A stretch of DNA of 64,000 nucleotides from Paulownia fortunei (taxonomy: Eukaryota > Streptophyta > Magnoliopsida > Lamiales > Paulowniaceae). The stretch spans positions 21,832,216-21,896,215 of the forward strand of contig CM033114.1 of the NCBI GenBank assembly GCA_019321725.1, in the 5' to 3' direction. The position numbers and the translations under genes were made by a program. The notes under the pieces were generated by a model. The model saw nothing but the letters and a program-made list of their open reading frames with translations. It was not told the origin of the DNA and did no database searches. Positions 35,401 through 44,583 of this stretch are shown one piece after another. Positions within the stretch are counted from its first letter, which is position 1, and each line of letters opens with the position of its first letter.

Positions 35401-37531
35401 ACTAGATAGCTCGCAGACTAGTTCAGTGGCAGAAATACCAAAGGGAAGAAAATGAGGAATGAATGAAAGAGATTCTTGGGACCTGGGAGAAGTGGACATC
35501 TAAGGACAAATCGAGCGCAAAAAGGAAAATTTGAAAAAGGAAAATAGCAAAGGTAAGTGCACTTACTTAAGCTATTGGGGAAAAGAGGGGGAAAGATCAT
35601 CAGAAAATTAGGGTGCTCACCGGATAAAGATAAAGGTAAAGTGCAAAGGGAAAAAGTGGGATAATGAGAAAATTGTACCCTTTTTATAGGAAGAGGAAGG
35701 TAAGCCAAGAGCCAGAAAGAACTCTGGCCATAGATTACAGGGTAAGGACACGTGTGCGAGTAGATGAAGGTAGTCAGATGAAAAAACAAAGTATTTAATT
35801 TGAGTAATTATGGGAGAGAAATCCCAAGAATCCAGAATTTGAAAAGAGGGAAGCATACGTCAACCCTAACCGCCAAAATTAGGGTGATTTCATACTCTGT
35901 CTGACCTTCAAGGCTTCAGGTCAGAAAGAGTAAGGGGGACTAGTTGATGTGGAGTAGGTCAGGATTGATCTATATGGTTTGAACTAGTGGCTAAATTAGA
36001 AGAAAGATGGTTAAATTGGGTCACTGATGTCTCGTTTTGAATAGTCATGAGGGTAGTTAGCTGATCGCTGGCTCGGTATATGAGTTAGAAATGTGCACGA
36101 CCTGTTATAAGTATCGTATGAGCTACGAGTATGTGCGAGCTATTATGTGTGCATTACATGAGCTACATGTTGCATGACCTACTATCACACCATGATAGGT
36201 TGTACCTCCTTGAAGGACTTGCATACTCCAAGTCAGGCAGGATCACGCAGAAAGATGGAATGAAACAATTATTGTTGGAAAGTGACAGAGAATCTTATTT
36301 AGGGTAAATCAAGGAATATGATTACGTGTACATGAGACAGTTATAACAAATTGAAATTTGAAATATCCATTCTACCCTTGCCTTGATATCTATAAGTAAG
36401 AGGATTTACCTCAAAAAGCAAGTTATACTTTTGATATCTGATACCTATATTCTCTGCATGCTTTCACTTTCTTTTCCAAGCATTGCTCACTTGAGCGTCG
36501 GAGATCTTACGCCGGGTCATTCCGGCATCTATTTTGCAGGTTTTCTAACCGGTGGATGAAGGAGGAAAAGCAGCAAATTATTATTTGGAGTGCACCTACT
36601 GTATCTGGTGCGCTACAAATTAGTACTTCATCTTCTTTTACTTATCAATTCCCTGTTGCTACATTTAGTTCTGAACTGTCCAGAGTCCATACTGGACGAA
36701 TTGATCAATATTTGTATGTCAGGAAATTATCTGCAATAACACTGGACATGAAGAAAAACAACTTCCTCACAAAAGAAAAGGAGAAGCTTTGGATGTCCAC
36801 AAATGTTTTACCAAGAGCTTCCATCAAAGCACAGAAACTACTGATTTCTGTAGCTTTACTTTTCTGCAATCACCCAGATGCATTCGGTGTCTATTTCAAG
36901 ATTTTTTAAATATAACTATCTGAAATTTGCAATTTTAATTTTCTGAAAGAATTATCCATTAACATACTCTCCACTCCAAGAGGTGCGTGCAGGAATCAAA
37001 CCACATTCAATTTTAGCTTCATCTATTTCACTAAAAAACTTCTGAAATTTCTTCGTTCCTTAAAAATAAGAACACACACGTGCACGCACAAATCTGTTCC
37101 TTCCAGCTCGAGCTCCAACAAACTTGGAAACAAAATAAATCAAATAATTGAAACAAAAGATAGCATCTCAGCATGAACAAGCACACTACCTTCTACATTT
37201 ATACAGAGGCATAGACATGAACAAACGGAGATCGATCTCACAAAATCAAATCTTTAAATTTTGCTCAGGAATATAATAACCAATAATTAAGCAAGCAACT
37301 CTTCAGATAAAGTAAAAATACTATAACATTAAAAAGGAAAAGAACATTGATTTGTACCTTTGATGAGAAGCGGAGCTTGGGCCTGGGAGAGAGGCGAAAG
37401 GAAACCTTGTTGGAATTTGAGCGAAGGAAGAAATGGCGATGGCAGAGCGGTAAATAAGTGGAGGATTTGTGGGCATTCTCCGTCACGGAGGCCGCCGCCG
37501 ATGCGGTCACTGCTCCAAACGACGTCGCCAT
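26437..37531 (-). CDS. BCCP: Biotin carboxyl carrier protein of plastid acetyl-CoA carboxylase
   Basis: Exons on the minus strand: 37531-37358, 29167-29114, 29019-28853, 28773-28461, 28231-28160, 26621-26556 and 26460-26437, giving 289 aa in frame. BCCP carries the biotin that is carboxylated and then passed to acetyl-CoA in the first step of plastid fatty-acid synthesis. Residues 1 to about 75 are a transit peptide (MATSFGAVTASAAASVTENA). A BCCP N-terminal region follows (SEESISEFISQVSSLVK, then DSKDIVELQLKQLDCELLIR), then a flexible Pro/Ala/Ser linker (about 160-205). The biotinyl domain starts near SPMAGTFYRSAAPGEPPFVK. The biotin site is EAMKLM with K254. The protein ends DTPLFVIAP, as expected. 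Intron 1 is 8190 bp because a Gypsy retrotransposon sits in it; without that it would be about 1.3 kb. Confidence 0.96.
29772..32032 (+). repeat. 5' LTR of the Gypsy element, split by a nested LTR
   Basis: Aligns with the 3' LTR (35945-36617) from TGATGTGGAG through GGTAGTTAGC and GAGCTACATGTTGCATGACC, is interrupted at 30000, and resumes at 31609 with ACTATCACACC. Without the insertion and one copy of the target duplication it is about 650 bp. Confidence 0.88.
30001..31608 (+). mobile_element. Solo LTR (1608 bp) nested in the Gypsy 5' LTR
   Basis: It starts TGTTGAGTTGATTT and ends TTCGCAACA (TG...CA), with flanking CCTTC at 29996-30000 and CCTAC at 31609-31613, a 5 bp target duplication with one substitution. 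It has no internal coding region and no second LTR nearby, so it is best read as a solo LTR. The end region TCTCGTGGGAACGATAC followed by GTGCACTTGCATTC is typical of large plant Gypsy LTRs. A GC-rich patch at about 30565-30650 carries repeated GCGCC/CTAGGTGCC-like words. Confidence 0.8.
32036..32053 (+). other. Primer-binding site of the Gypsy element
   Basis: TAGCGCCGTCCGTGGGAA begins three bases after the 5' LTR. It resembles the TGGCGCCGT... primer sites common in plant Gypsy elements (tRNA-Asp-like), with several mismatches. Confidence 0.55.
32481..33230 (+). pseudogene. Gypsy gag fragment
   Basis: The frame at 32481-32786 has FTEEVMMDNLPANFRSLN, then DPWEHLCRIENSALLHRYS and FLTTLPKSAHQWFSQLP, the Retrotrans_gag core. 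It stops at 32784, then gag similarity continues in other frames (IASSRKHYKTTLTLFSMKQ; LAQGLQDEEFFRLLG), again broken by a stop. The next part lacks a recognisable zinc knuckle. Clearly decayed. Confidence 0.8.
33700..34078 (+). pseudogene. Gypsy aspartic protease remnant without its active site
   Basis: NDALVITATVANFDV and FYEAYKKMNLDME precede a frame with VGQVILPISLGVKPIRKIMM and DFFSAYNIILGRPSLNTFQA, the conserved end of plant Gypsy proteases. The stretch where the DTG/DSG catalytic motif should be is shortened, reading FDVRSSIDVPFYEAY, so it cannot be active. A duplication of about 40 bp (GAGAGGCCTGCAAGCACCTC repeated) lies just upstream at about 33638-33714. Confidence 0.7.
34240..35195 (+). 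pseudogene. Gypsy reverse transcriptase remnant
   Basis: The first part is frameshifted (LSPELAKERAQILRDNVDIF, then a KDHYPLPRIDQLVD block). The frame from 34686 reads YCYMVMPFGLKNAGTTYQRL, LEVYMDDMLVKNRRAEAHM with the YMDD catalytic motif, and MKLNPSKFSFGVRSRKFLGS. It ends shortly after the RT thumb; no RNase H or integrase follows, so a deletion removed them. Confidence 0.85.
35221..35499 (-). pseudogene. Antisense ORF of the Gypsy element (truncated)
   Basis: A 92-codon frame runs opposite to gag-pol, between the deleted pol region and the 3' LTR. It contains CTISEDSLTNLRENIGIHDE and FDIALPGPTTPF, a pattern reminiscent of the N-terminus of the plant 'putative gypsy type transposon' family (PF04195-like), which is found as an antisense frame in Tat-lineage elements. 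It ends at the deletion junction. The family assignment is from memory of the pattern and is uncertain. Confidence 0.4.
35945..36617 (+). repeat. 3' LTR of the Gypsy element
   Basis: Full-length copy of 673 bp, from TGATGTGGAGTAGG to GCGCTACA, preceded by a polypurine tract. It differs from the 5' LTR by many substitutions and small indels. The remaining intron (36618-37357) has no other recognisable feature. Confidence 0.88.
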
Positions 37532-37569
37532 TGCTCCGGCACACAGTAACAGTGTGTGTTTTTGGTGTG

Positions 37570-37850
37570 TGTATTATAGTGTGATTTTGGGGGGATCCGC
37601 CAGAGAGGAAAGAGTGCCAGAAGCAGCGTTCGATGAAACCAAAGAGTGGAGATAATAGCTGTACCTGTGAGTGACGAAACGCTGTCGTTGCACATGTGGG
37701 TGGGGCCCGATGATCCGGGCAAGTGATCAAGTGGGGCCCGGGACTTTTTGGCGGGTTGAGTTGTACGTCGGGTTGCATGGGAAGTACTCAGTGAACTGCT
37801 CTTACTTACAGAGTTAGTTGCTAGTTGCCACTCTTCTTACCGACACGTGT
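37570..37850 (-). promoter_or_regulatory. BCCP promoter region with TCP-like and G-box-like motifs
   Basis: Upstream of BCCP (minus strand), a TATA-like ACTATAATAC lies at about 37569-37578. GTGGGGCCCG occurs at 37700-37709 and 37731-37740, matching the GTGGGNCC core of TCP binding sites. ACACGTGT at 37843-37850 is a palindromic G-box-type core. All functions are inferred from motifs. From 37860 to 38220 the DNA is AT-rich with nothing recognisable. Confidence 0.4.
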
Positions 37851-38220
37851 GTGACAAGAAGAAATGATTTGTATTGTTTCAGCAAATGACACTGTGGTAT
37901 TCGGGTTTATTTGTAATTGCTAATTGGTACACTAATTTACACAAATGTTCTGATTGATTCTCTATCTTTTATATTAACTTTTTTATTATTGCTCGAGGAG
38001 AAAAATATATTGTTTTATTAACGTAAATATATATATAATAATCCTTAGTTAAATTTTTGAGCTTGCACAATTATATGCATTTGTTATAGTATTTAGGTTT
38101 TCACTTCTAGCGTTAAATTTTGGACTAAAAATAGGAAAACTAAGAAAGATTTAGATTTAATATATGTACGGAAGACCTTATTTCATGCATCTTCCCACAT
38201 GCAATAGTTGAGAGGGTTGT

Positions 38221-38284
38221 GGGCTGGGTAGGGATGGTAACGGAGCAGGTTTAAATTCGTTCTATTGTCATCCCTAGAGCTGGG
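38221..38284. mobile_element. 48 bp hAT-type remnant with target duplication
   Basis: The 48 bp core (38229-38276) begins TAGGGATGGTAAC and ends ATTGTCATCCCTA, imperfect inverted ends of a kind common in plant hAT MITEs. It is flanked by GGGCTGGG (38221-38228) and GAGCTGGG (38277-38284), an 8 bp duplication with one mismatch. It has kept both ends but almost no interior. Confidence 0.65.
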
Positions 38285-39276
38285 ACTATTAGGGGCCTAT
38301 TGAGGATAATAATGGGTTGGGGTTGCAAATTAGTATTTTGCAAACCGCTAATGCACGATATCAAGTTTTAATATAACGATAAGTTGAGTATCATATCCAT
38401 ATGGATTGTAATCAAAAATTGCAGTAAGTATTTGTAACACATATTTCGTTGTTTACAAAAATTACAAACAAGAAAAATAGTACAAATAATTTTTTATTGA
38501 ATTTGATGAAAATATGTGGATACAATCTCCGTCGATTCTCTGATTCTTCTCTACAAGAAATGTTGACTTTGTGGATTTGATAACTTTTTGATAGAATTGA
38601 ACATCCGATCTCCTCCAAGATTGACTTAATTTTCAATTACGTTAATTTGAGGGTTTAACAACTTAATCTCAAATTAAACACCATTATTTGATGAGTTCCG
38701 TGATGAATATCTTATTTTTCGCCTTGAATACAATGGATCTCCTTGAATTTGATGGACTTGGGTTGAGAGAACTTCCTCTGACACCTTTCTTAATTAAACT
38801 TCTTCTTCTTTTTCTCAACTTGTGTTTATCTTCTTGGATATGACCCTTATTTATACTTGTAGAATGAGAGCTCTTGCCTTTTTTACTTGATGACATAGAA
38901 GGATTTAATTGGTTTTTCATGATTTGATAAACATTTACTGCATTAATCACAAGATGTGATTTGAATTACCATAATATTGATATTCACTTCTATAATTTGC
39001 AATGTACGATCTTTATTGCCAAAATATCATAATTTCACACATGGTAATATTTAATTTTATCAATAAAATATTTTATTTAATTTTTGAAATTTAATGATAA
39101 TTCCAAAAAGTAAATAAAAATATAAAATTGATAAGTTAAAATTTATTACACATGTCAATGCATAATTGGCTGCAAATTTTTCATGTCTACAAATGCCCCC
39201 TCAAGACTTGTTCACGTGCATCGAGTGGGTGTGAAAAATAAATAAGTCTCGAAATCTTTTGAATTGATTTGAACTT

Positions 39277-40116
39277 ATAGATAGTCTATCCTCATATCAA
39301 GGAGTTCTTGACTTGATTTGACTTTATAGATAGTTTATACTCGTATCAAAGAGTCTTAATTTCAATTTTAATTTTTTTAAATAGTTTATACTCATATCAA
39401 AGAGTCTTCTTTTGAATTTAAAATTTGTAGATAGTTTATACTCGTATTAAGGAGTCTTCATTTGAAGTTGACTTTTAGATATTTTATGCTCATATCAAGG
39501 AGTGTTTCATTTGATTTGACTTGTAGACCTTTTATACTCATGTCAAGGAGTATTTTATTTGAATTTGAATTTATAGATAGTTTATATTCGTATCAAAAAG
39601 TCTTTATTTGGATTTGACTTGTAAACCTTTTATACTCTTATCAAGGAGTGTTTCATTTGATTTGATTTGTAAACCTTTTATACTCATATCATTGAGTATT
39701 TCATTTGAATTTGAATTTGTAGATAGTTTATATTTTTATCAAGGAGTCTTTATTTGGATTTGACTTATAGACCTTTTATACTCTTGTCAAGGAGTGCTAC
39801 ATTTGATTTGACTTGTAGACCTTTTATACTTATGTCAAGAAATATTTCATTTGAATTTGAATTTGTAGATAGTTTATACTCGTATCAATGAGTCTTTATT
39901 TGAATTTGACTTATAGACCTTTTATACTCTTGTCAAGGAGTAATTCATTTGATTTGATTTATAGACCTTTTATGCTCATATCAAGGAGTTTTACTGACAG
40001 TTTATGCTCTTATCAATGAGCACTTGGCATTGCTGACAGTTTATGCTCTTATCAAGGAGCATTTAAGTAGGATTTAATTTGAAAATTTTAGATAGTTTAT
40101 GCTCGTATCTAGGAGC
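39277..40116. repeat. Tandem array of about 18 units (period about 49 bp) inside the minus-strand Gypsy element
   Basis: The plus strand repeats the pattern TAGATAGTTTATACTCGTAT / TAGACCTTTTATACTCATGT followed by CAAGGAGT and a T-rich filler. I count about 18 units with spacing near 49 bp. Two subtypes (GATAGTTTATA and GACCTTTTATA) alternate irregularly. It fills most of the space between the gag fragment and the 3' LTR. Confidence 0.85.
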
Positions 40117-40472
40117 ATTGCAAAGTCAAAGTCAGCAATTGTTGCATATAATATCGCATCTTCTTCATCTTCATCATCATTGGCATCACTTGGGCATTTT
40201 TGTTTGTCAAAATTCATGCTTATCTCAATGACATGTGCACGAGTTGCCAATTCTCCAAAAGTTTTTGGTTTGATTCCTTGAAGTATGTAGCAAAGACCCC
40301 AGTGCTTGACTTCATAGCTCAGCAACACAATATCTTGTCGTGTCCCCTTATGCTTGTATTTTGGAGTGGTGGCTTTATGGATCGACAAAATATCATCTTC
40401 TTTTGCCCCCTCATGCCTCGACATAAGAAATTTGACTTTTGTGAAGTTTGAGTGATTGTCTTTTATCTCCAT
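40074..40472 (-). pseudogene. Gypsy gag fragment of the minus-strand element
   Basis: A 132-codon frame contains VKHWGLCYILQGIKPKTFGE and LATRAHVIEISM, a well-known gag block of plant Gypsy elements, followed by an acidic stretch (DANDDEDEEDA). The C-terminal end LLDTSINYLKFSN is the first unit of the tandem array. The rest of gag and all of pol are absent. Confidence 0.75.
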
Positions 40473-42371
40473 TTGAACTTCGAACTTAATTTGAAAAGAC
40501 TCCGTTTAAACTTCGAACTTGATTTGAAAAGAAGAGATGAGAGGTAAAGATGGTCCCACTGGGCATGCCAGAAATTTGTAACACAAATTTCGTTGTCTGT
40601 AAAAATTACAAACAAGAAAAATGGTACAAATAAATTTTTATTGAATTTGATGAAAATATATAGATACAATCTCCATTGATCCTCTGATTATTCTCTGTAA
40701 GAAATGTTGACTTTGTGGATTTGGTAACTTTTTGATAAAATCGAACATCCGATCTCCTCCAAAGTTGACTTGATTTTTAATAATATTAATTTGAGGGTTT
40801 AACAACTTAATCTCAAATTAAACGCCATGATTTGACGAGTTCTGCGATGAATGTCTTGTTTTTCGCCTTGAATACCGTGGATCTCCTTGAATTTGATGGA
40901 CTTGGGTTGAGAGAACTTCCTTCGACACCTTTCTTGATTGAATTTCTTCTTCTTCTTCTCAACTAGTGTTTAACTTGTTGGATATAACCCCTAGTTATAC
41001 TTATAGAATGAGGGCTCTTGCCTTTTTTACTTGATGATATAGAAGGATTTGATTGGTTTTTTATGATTTGATAGACATTTACTACCTTAATCACAAGATG
41101 TGATTTGAATTACTATAATATTGGTATTCACTTCTATAATTTGCAACATACGATGTTTATTGCCAAAATATCATAATTTGACACATGGTAATATTTAATT
41201 TTATCAATAAAATATTTTATTTAATTTTTGAAATTTGATGATGATTCCAAAAATAAATACAAATATAAAATTGATAAGTTAAAATTTATTACACATGTCA
41301 ATGCATAATTGGTTGCAAAATTTTCATGTCTACAATATTATAATTCAAATAGTCATAATTTTATCTAGAAAATCAAGTGTGATTGGTAAACAAAGTAGAA
41401 TAAGATAAAAAATGCAAAGAAAATAGTGGAGTTCTTCGAAGCAATACAACAAACATCTTATGAACAAAAAATTCTAGAGGAATGACTCACCTTATTATCA
41501 CTTGTGTTATTCTTTCCAAAATATACTAATTCAAGTTAACAATAATTGTAAGTTAAGAATTCTTAAACTCATCAATTCCCTCTCTTGAGTGCTGAGTTGA
41601 CTATGAGTTCCAACATGAATTTCAATATCTGTATAAAAATTCAAGAATAAAACTCTACAAAAGTTCAATGAATTCTTTTTCAAAACTTCAAAACTTTCAT
41701 AAGTTTCTCAACTATATGATTCCTAGGTTATATTATTCTTATAATTATGTATAATCTTTTCTCTCTCGAGTATCGAATTTCATATATCAAACAATCTCAA
41801 TTAATGGTCAAATAATCAAGATGCAATACTAAGCAAGATAATACAAACAAGATGAATAACTTGAACTAATATTGTTTGAAGCTCAAAACATATGATCAAA
41901 TAAGGTTATATCATCCTTTAGAAAGAAAAGTTTAGTTCATCATTGAATACAACTTCAAGAAATAGATAAGAAAAAACATGAAAATTGTTCACCAATTTGT
42001 CAAGTGAGAGGAATGGTTGAAACTCTCCTTGTATTCAAGAACGACTTCATTTGTTGATGTAAATCTTCTCCTCAACTTCTCAATATGATTACTCCTCTTT
42101 TGTTCTCCCAAGAGTCTTCCAAACAACCCCTAAAATCATCCGCTCTTATTTTTCTTGGTTGTTCTCCACTTTTTATTTCCACCTCTATTTTGCAAGTTGT
42201 AGCCAACCCATTTCTTAGTCATTATTTTTCTTCTTTTTAGCCTTTTTTTTCTTTATTTTATGACACACTTTTTAGCCAATAAAATCTAGTTCAAGTGTCT
42301 CCCATCATATCTATTTTATTCCCTTAAAATCAGGTGAAAAGAAAAAATAGACTGCGTGCAGGAAATGTGAC

Positions 42372-42545
42372 CATGTTGGGGCATACGTTTTGTGCTGATG
42401 CATGCTAACTACTGGACTGGCATACCGCAGCATGCTCAAACCATGTTGTGGCATGCTCAGACCATGCCATGGCATGCTCCTTTTTATTTGTTTTTCTTTT
42501 TTTTAGGCTATGTCACGGCATGGTATGATTGTGTCGTGGCATTCC
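42372..42545. repeat. GC-rich patch of CATGC/GGCATG repeats in the antisense LTR-like block
   Basis: GGCATGCTC, CCATGCCATGGCATGC and TGTCGTGGCATTCC-like words recur several times within 175 bp of otherwise AT-rich DNA. The solo LTR at 30001-31608 has a comparable patch of different words at about 30565-30650. It looks like a lineage-typical, fast-evolving part of these LTRs. Confidence 0.5.
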
Positions 42546-43671
42546 TTCTTCTTGTACATATTTTTGGCTTATTTTATCCATCAATTTTCTTCTTGACTTG
42601 TATTTTGGAGAATTGTTCTGTAATACATTATAAATTGCTTGAGATCAATCAAATAATTAGTCTATAAGTACTTAATTTGTTGGTATAAAATCAACTTATC
42701 AGTAAGCCACTTAAATAGCTCAAATGTAAGAAAAATGGAAAATTGGGAAAGTGGAAAGCCATCGTCCACATTAAAAAAGTGGAGTAAGTTTGTCTTGCAT
42801 ATATAAAATCTCACTTTAATAAGGAGCAATCAATCGGAGCTGTCTTATGGTGCACTCTAGTGCTCTTTCAGCTATGTTTATCTAGCTCAAGAAGTTACGA
42901 GGATGGTGCATAACATCATCCGAGCCCGCACATGCATTCAAGTTGCAAATGTTGCATTGGACACTTTAGAGTCATATTTTGCACTTATTCGGTGTGGCTC
43001 AATGACGTAGCTAGCGGTTTGCTAATGTGGTGGGTTTATTCGGTTGGTGTCTGCGTAGCATGACAACGTATAGTTAGTTACTGAATGGACGTGACCAAAC
43101 ACATAGCTGTTGACGATGCATGACCAAATGCTGTGAGTGGACCAAATAGCTGACATGTCCATTCGGTTGGCAGGGGGTCATTGTAAGAGTATGGACCTTC
43201 GTAGAGAGATGCGATCGTACGATTGAGATTGATCATTGGCAAAAGCTTACTGTAATGGTGTAGATTTTTGCAGAGGGATGCAATCATACGGCTTAGATGA
43301 TGTGGACCAAAAATTATATCCATTCACGAATTAACACTACAATACTTCGAAATCTATAGATAAACCCCCAAAATTCATCATTTTCATCCCATTCAAGCAT
43401 CTTAAGTTCAAAGAGAATTCTAATATACCTTTATGGTTCGATATTCTTGTGATTTGTAGTGCTACTATCATAAGAAATAAAGTCGTATCTTGGTAGACGA
43501 TTGCCGTATACCATAAGCACCAAGTGGGGGGCAATTTTGTCTTACAAACAAAAAGTCCAACTCTTGTCTCAATTTATTTATTATTCTACCCAAATTATCT
43601 AGCTATTTTAATTTAACACCTACCAAATTTACCAAATAATTTAAGATGATTTTTTTTGTATACCTTCAAAA

Positions 43672-44480
43672 TGGCTTCAATGTTAGCAACAACATTGATT
43701 TTACCAACTCCAGCTCATGGAGAAAAATCAGAAAAAGTTCATTGAAATCGATTTCAAAAGGTGACTATAGAAAATATTGTTCTACCTAACCACTTTGAAC
43801 CTACCAAGGTTCTTGAGGGAGGATGCCCCCACTGTGGGAGAAGATGAATGAGATTCTAAAAAAAAAGTGGCATTCGATGCATAAAGTTACAATGACATCC
43901 TATGTAGGAACTACATCCTCAATGGACTGAATAATACATTGTATAACGTGTATAGTTCAGTGAAAGTAGTTAAAGAGCTGTGAAAATCACTCGAGAATAA
44001 ATATAAGATGAAAGACGTCGGCTTGAAGAAATTCATAGTCGACAAGTTCCTAGACTTCAAGATGGTGGATTCCAAAATGGTGATAGATCAAGTCCAACAA
44101 CTGCAAATAATCTTGCATGATATACATGCTGAAGATATGCAGCTTAGTGAGCCTTTCCAGGTAGTTGCTAGAAGTTGTCACCTCTATGGAATGACTTCAA
44201 GAACTACCTGAAGCGCAAGCGGAAAGAGATGAGACTTGAGGATTTAATTGTTAGACTATGGATTGAAGAAGATAACTGCAAGTCTGAAACTAAATCTGGC
44301 AAGCTATCCTTGGAAGCTAAGGCAAACTTGGTGGAACCAAATACGAGTAAGAAGAAAAAACACCCTGGCAATGGTTAAAAACTTGGAAAGGCTAAAAAGT
44401 TCAAAGGGAACTGCTACAACTGTGGTAAGCCAAACCACAAGGCCAAAGATTATTGTCTACCAAAGAAAGACAATTAGAAT
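43672..44480 (+). pseudogene. Copia gag remnant with zinc knuckle
   Basis: It begins MASMLATTLILPTPAHGEKS and soon meets stops. The frame from 44008 has LKKFIVDKFLDFKMVDSKMV and VQQLQIILHDIHAED (UBN2-type gag). Later frames give WNDFKNYLKRKRKEMRLEDL and the zinc knuckle CYNCGKPNHKAKDYC at about 44412-44456. At least two frameshifts separate these. Confidence 0.85.
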
Positions 44481-44583
44481 CAGGTGCATGTGACCGATGA
44501 CAATACTGTACCAATGGATATGTTGGACCTTAATCTCTCGACAGTCGTGTTTGAAGTCAACTTGGTAGGTAACCTAAGAGAAT

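Larger units (their letters stand above)
29772..36617 (+). mobile_element. Degenerate Gypsy LTR retrotransposon in BCCP intron 1
   Basis: The element is antisense to BCCP. LTRs begin TGATGTGGAGTAGGTCAG and end GCTACA. Flanks GATTA (left) and AATTA (right) are a probable 5 bp target duplication with one change. The internal order is primer-binding site, gag, protease and reverse transcriptase. RNase H and integrase are missing, and a non-homologous segment with an antisense frame precedes the polypurine tract (AGAGTAAGGGGGA, just before 35945). Many stops and frameshifts make it non-autonomous. The LTRs are clearly diverged, so it is not a recent insertion. It probably belongs to the Tat-like group, judging by the gag type and the antisense frame. 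Confidence 0.88.
38433..41334 (-). mobile_element. Deleted Gypsy element, minus strand
   Basis: Two LTRs of about 758 bp (38433-39191 and 40577-41334) are clear direct repeats, with ends TGTAGACATGA and TGTTACA on the minus strand. Flanks GTATT and ATATT suggest a 5 bp target duplication with one change. On the minus strand, TGGCATGCCCAGTGGGACC follows the 5' LTR, a common plant Gypsy primer-site region, and GAGGGGGCA lies just before the 3' LTR as a polypurine tract. Between them remain only a gag fragment and a tandem array. It has no pol region, so it was non-autonomous. Confidence 0.88.
38325..42701 (-). mobile_element. Antisense LTR-like block, interrupted by another element
   Basis: Read on the minus strand, the block starts at 42701 with TGATAAGTTGATTTTATACC, close to the start of the solo LTR at 30001 (TGTTGAGTTGATTTTATACC). 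It ends near 38325 in a stretch matching the GGNAACGATACTTA...GTGCACTTGC...TTTGCAA tail of that LTR. The middle is only loosely similar. The block is split by the Gypsy element at 38433-41334; the remainder is about 1.5 kb. No target duplication was found, and its right edge abuts a truncated Copia LTR. Confidence 0.5.

Noticed and set aside
36556..36909. 117-codon frame at the Gypsy 3' LTR edge
   Set aside because: Runs from LTR into host intron sequence; no domain.
37329..37778. 149-codon minus-strand frame over BCCP exon 1
   Set aside because: Out of phase with the BCCP transit peptide and extends into the promoter.
38684..38950. 88-codon minus-strand frame in an LTR
   Set aside because: Lies wholly within the LTR, is basic and low-complexity, and the other LTR copy does not keep it open.
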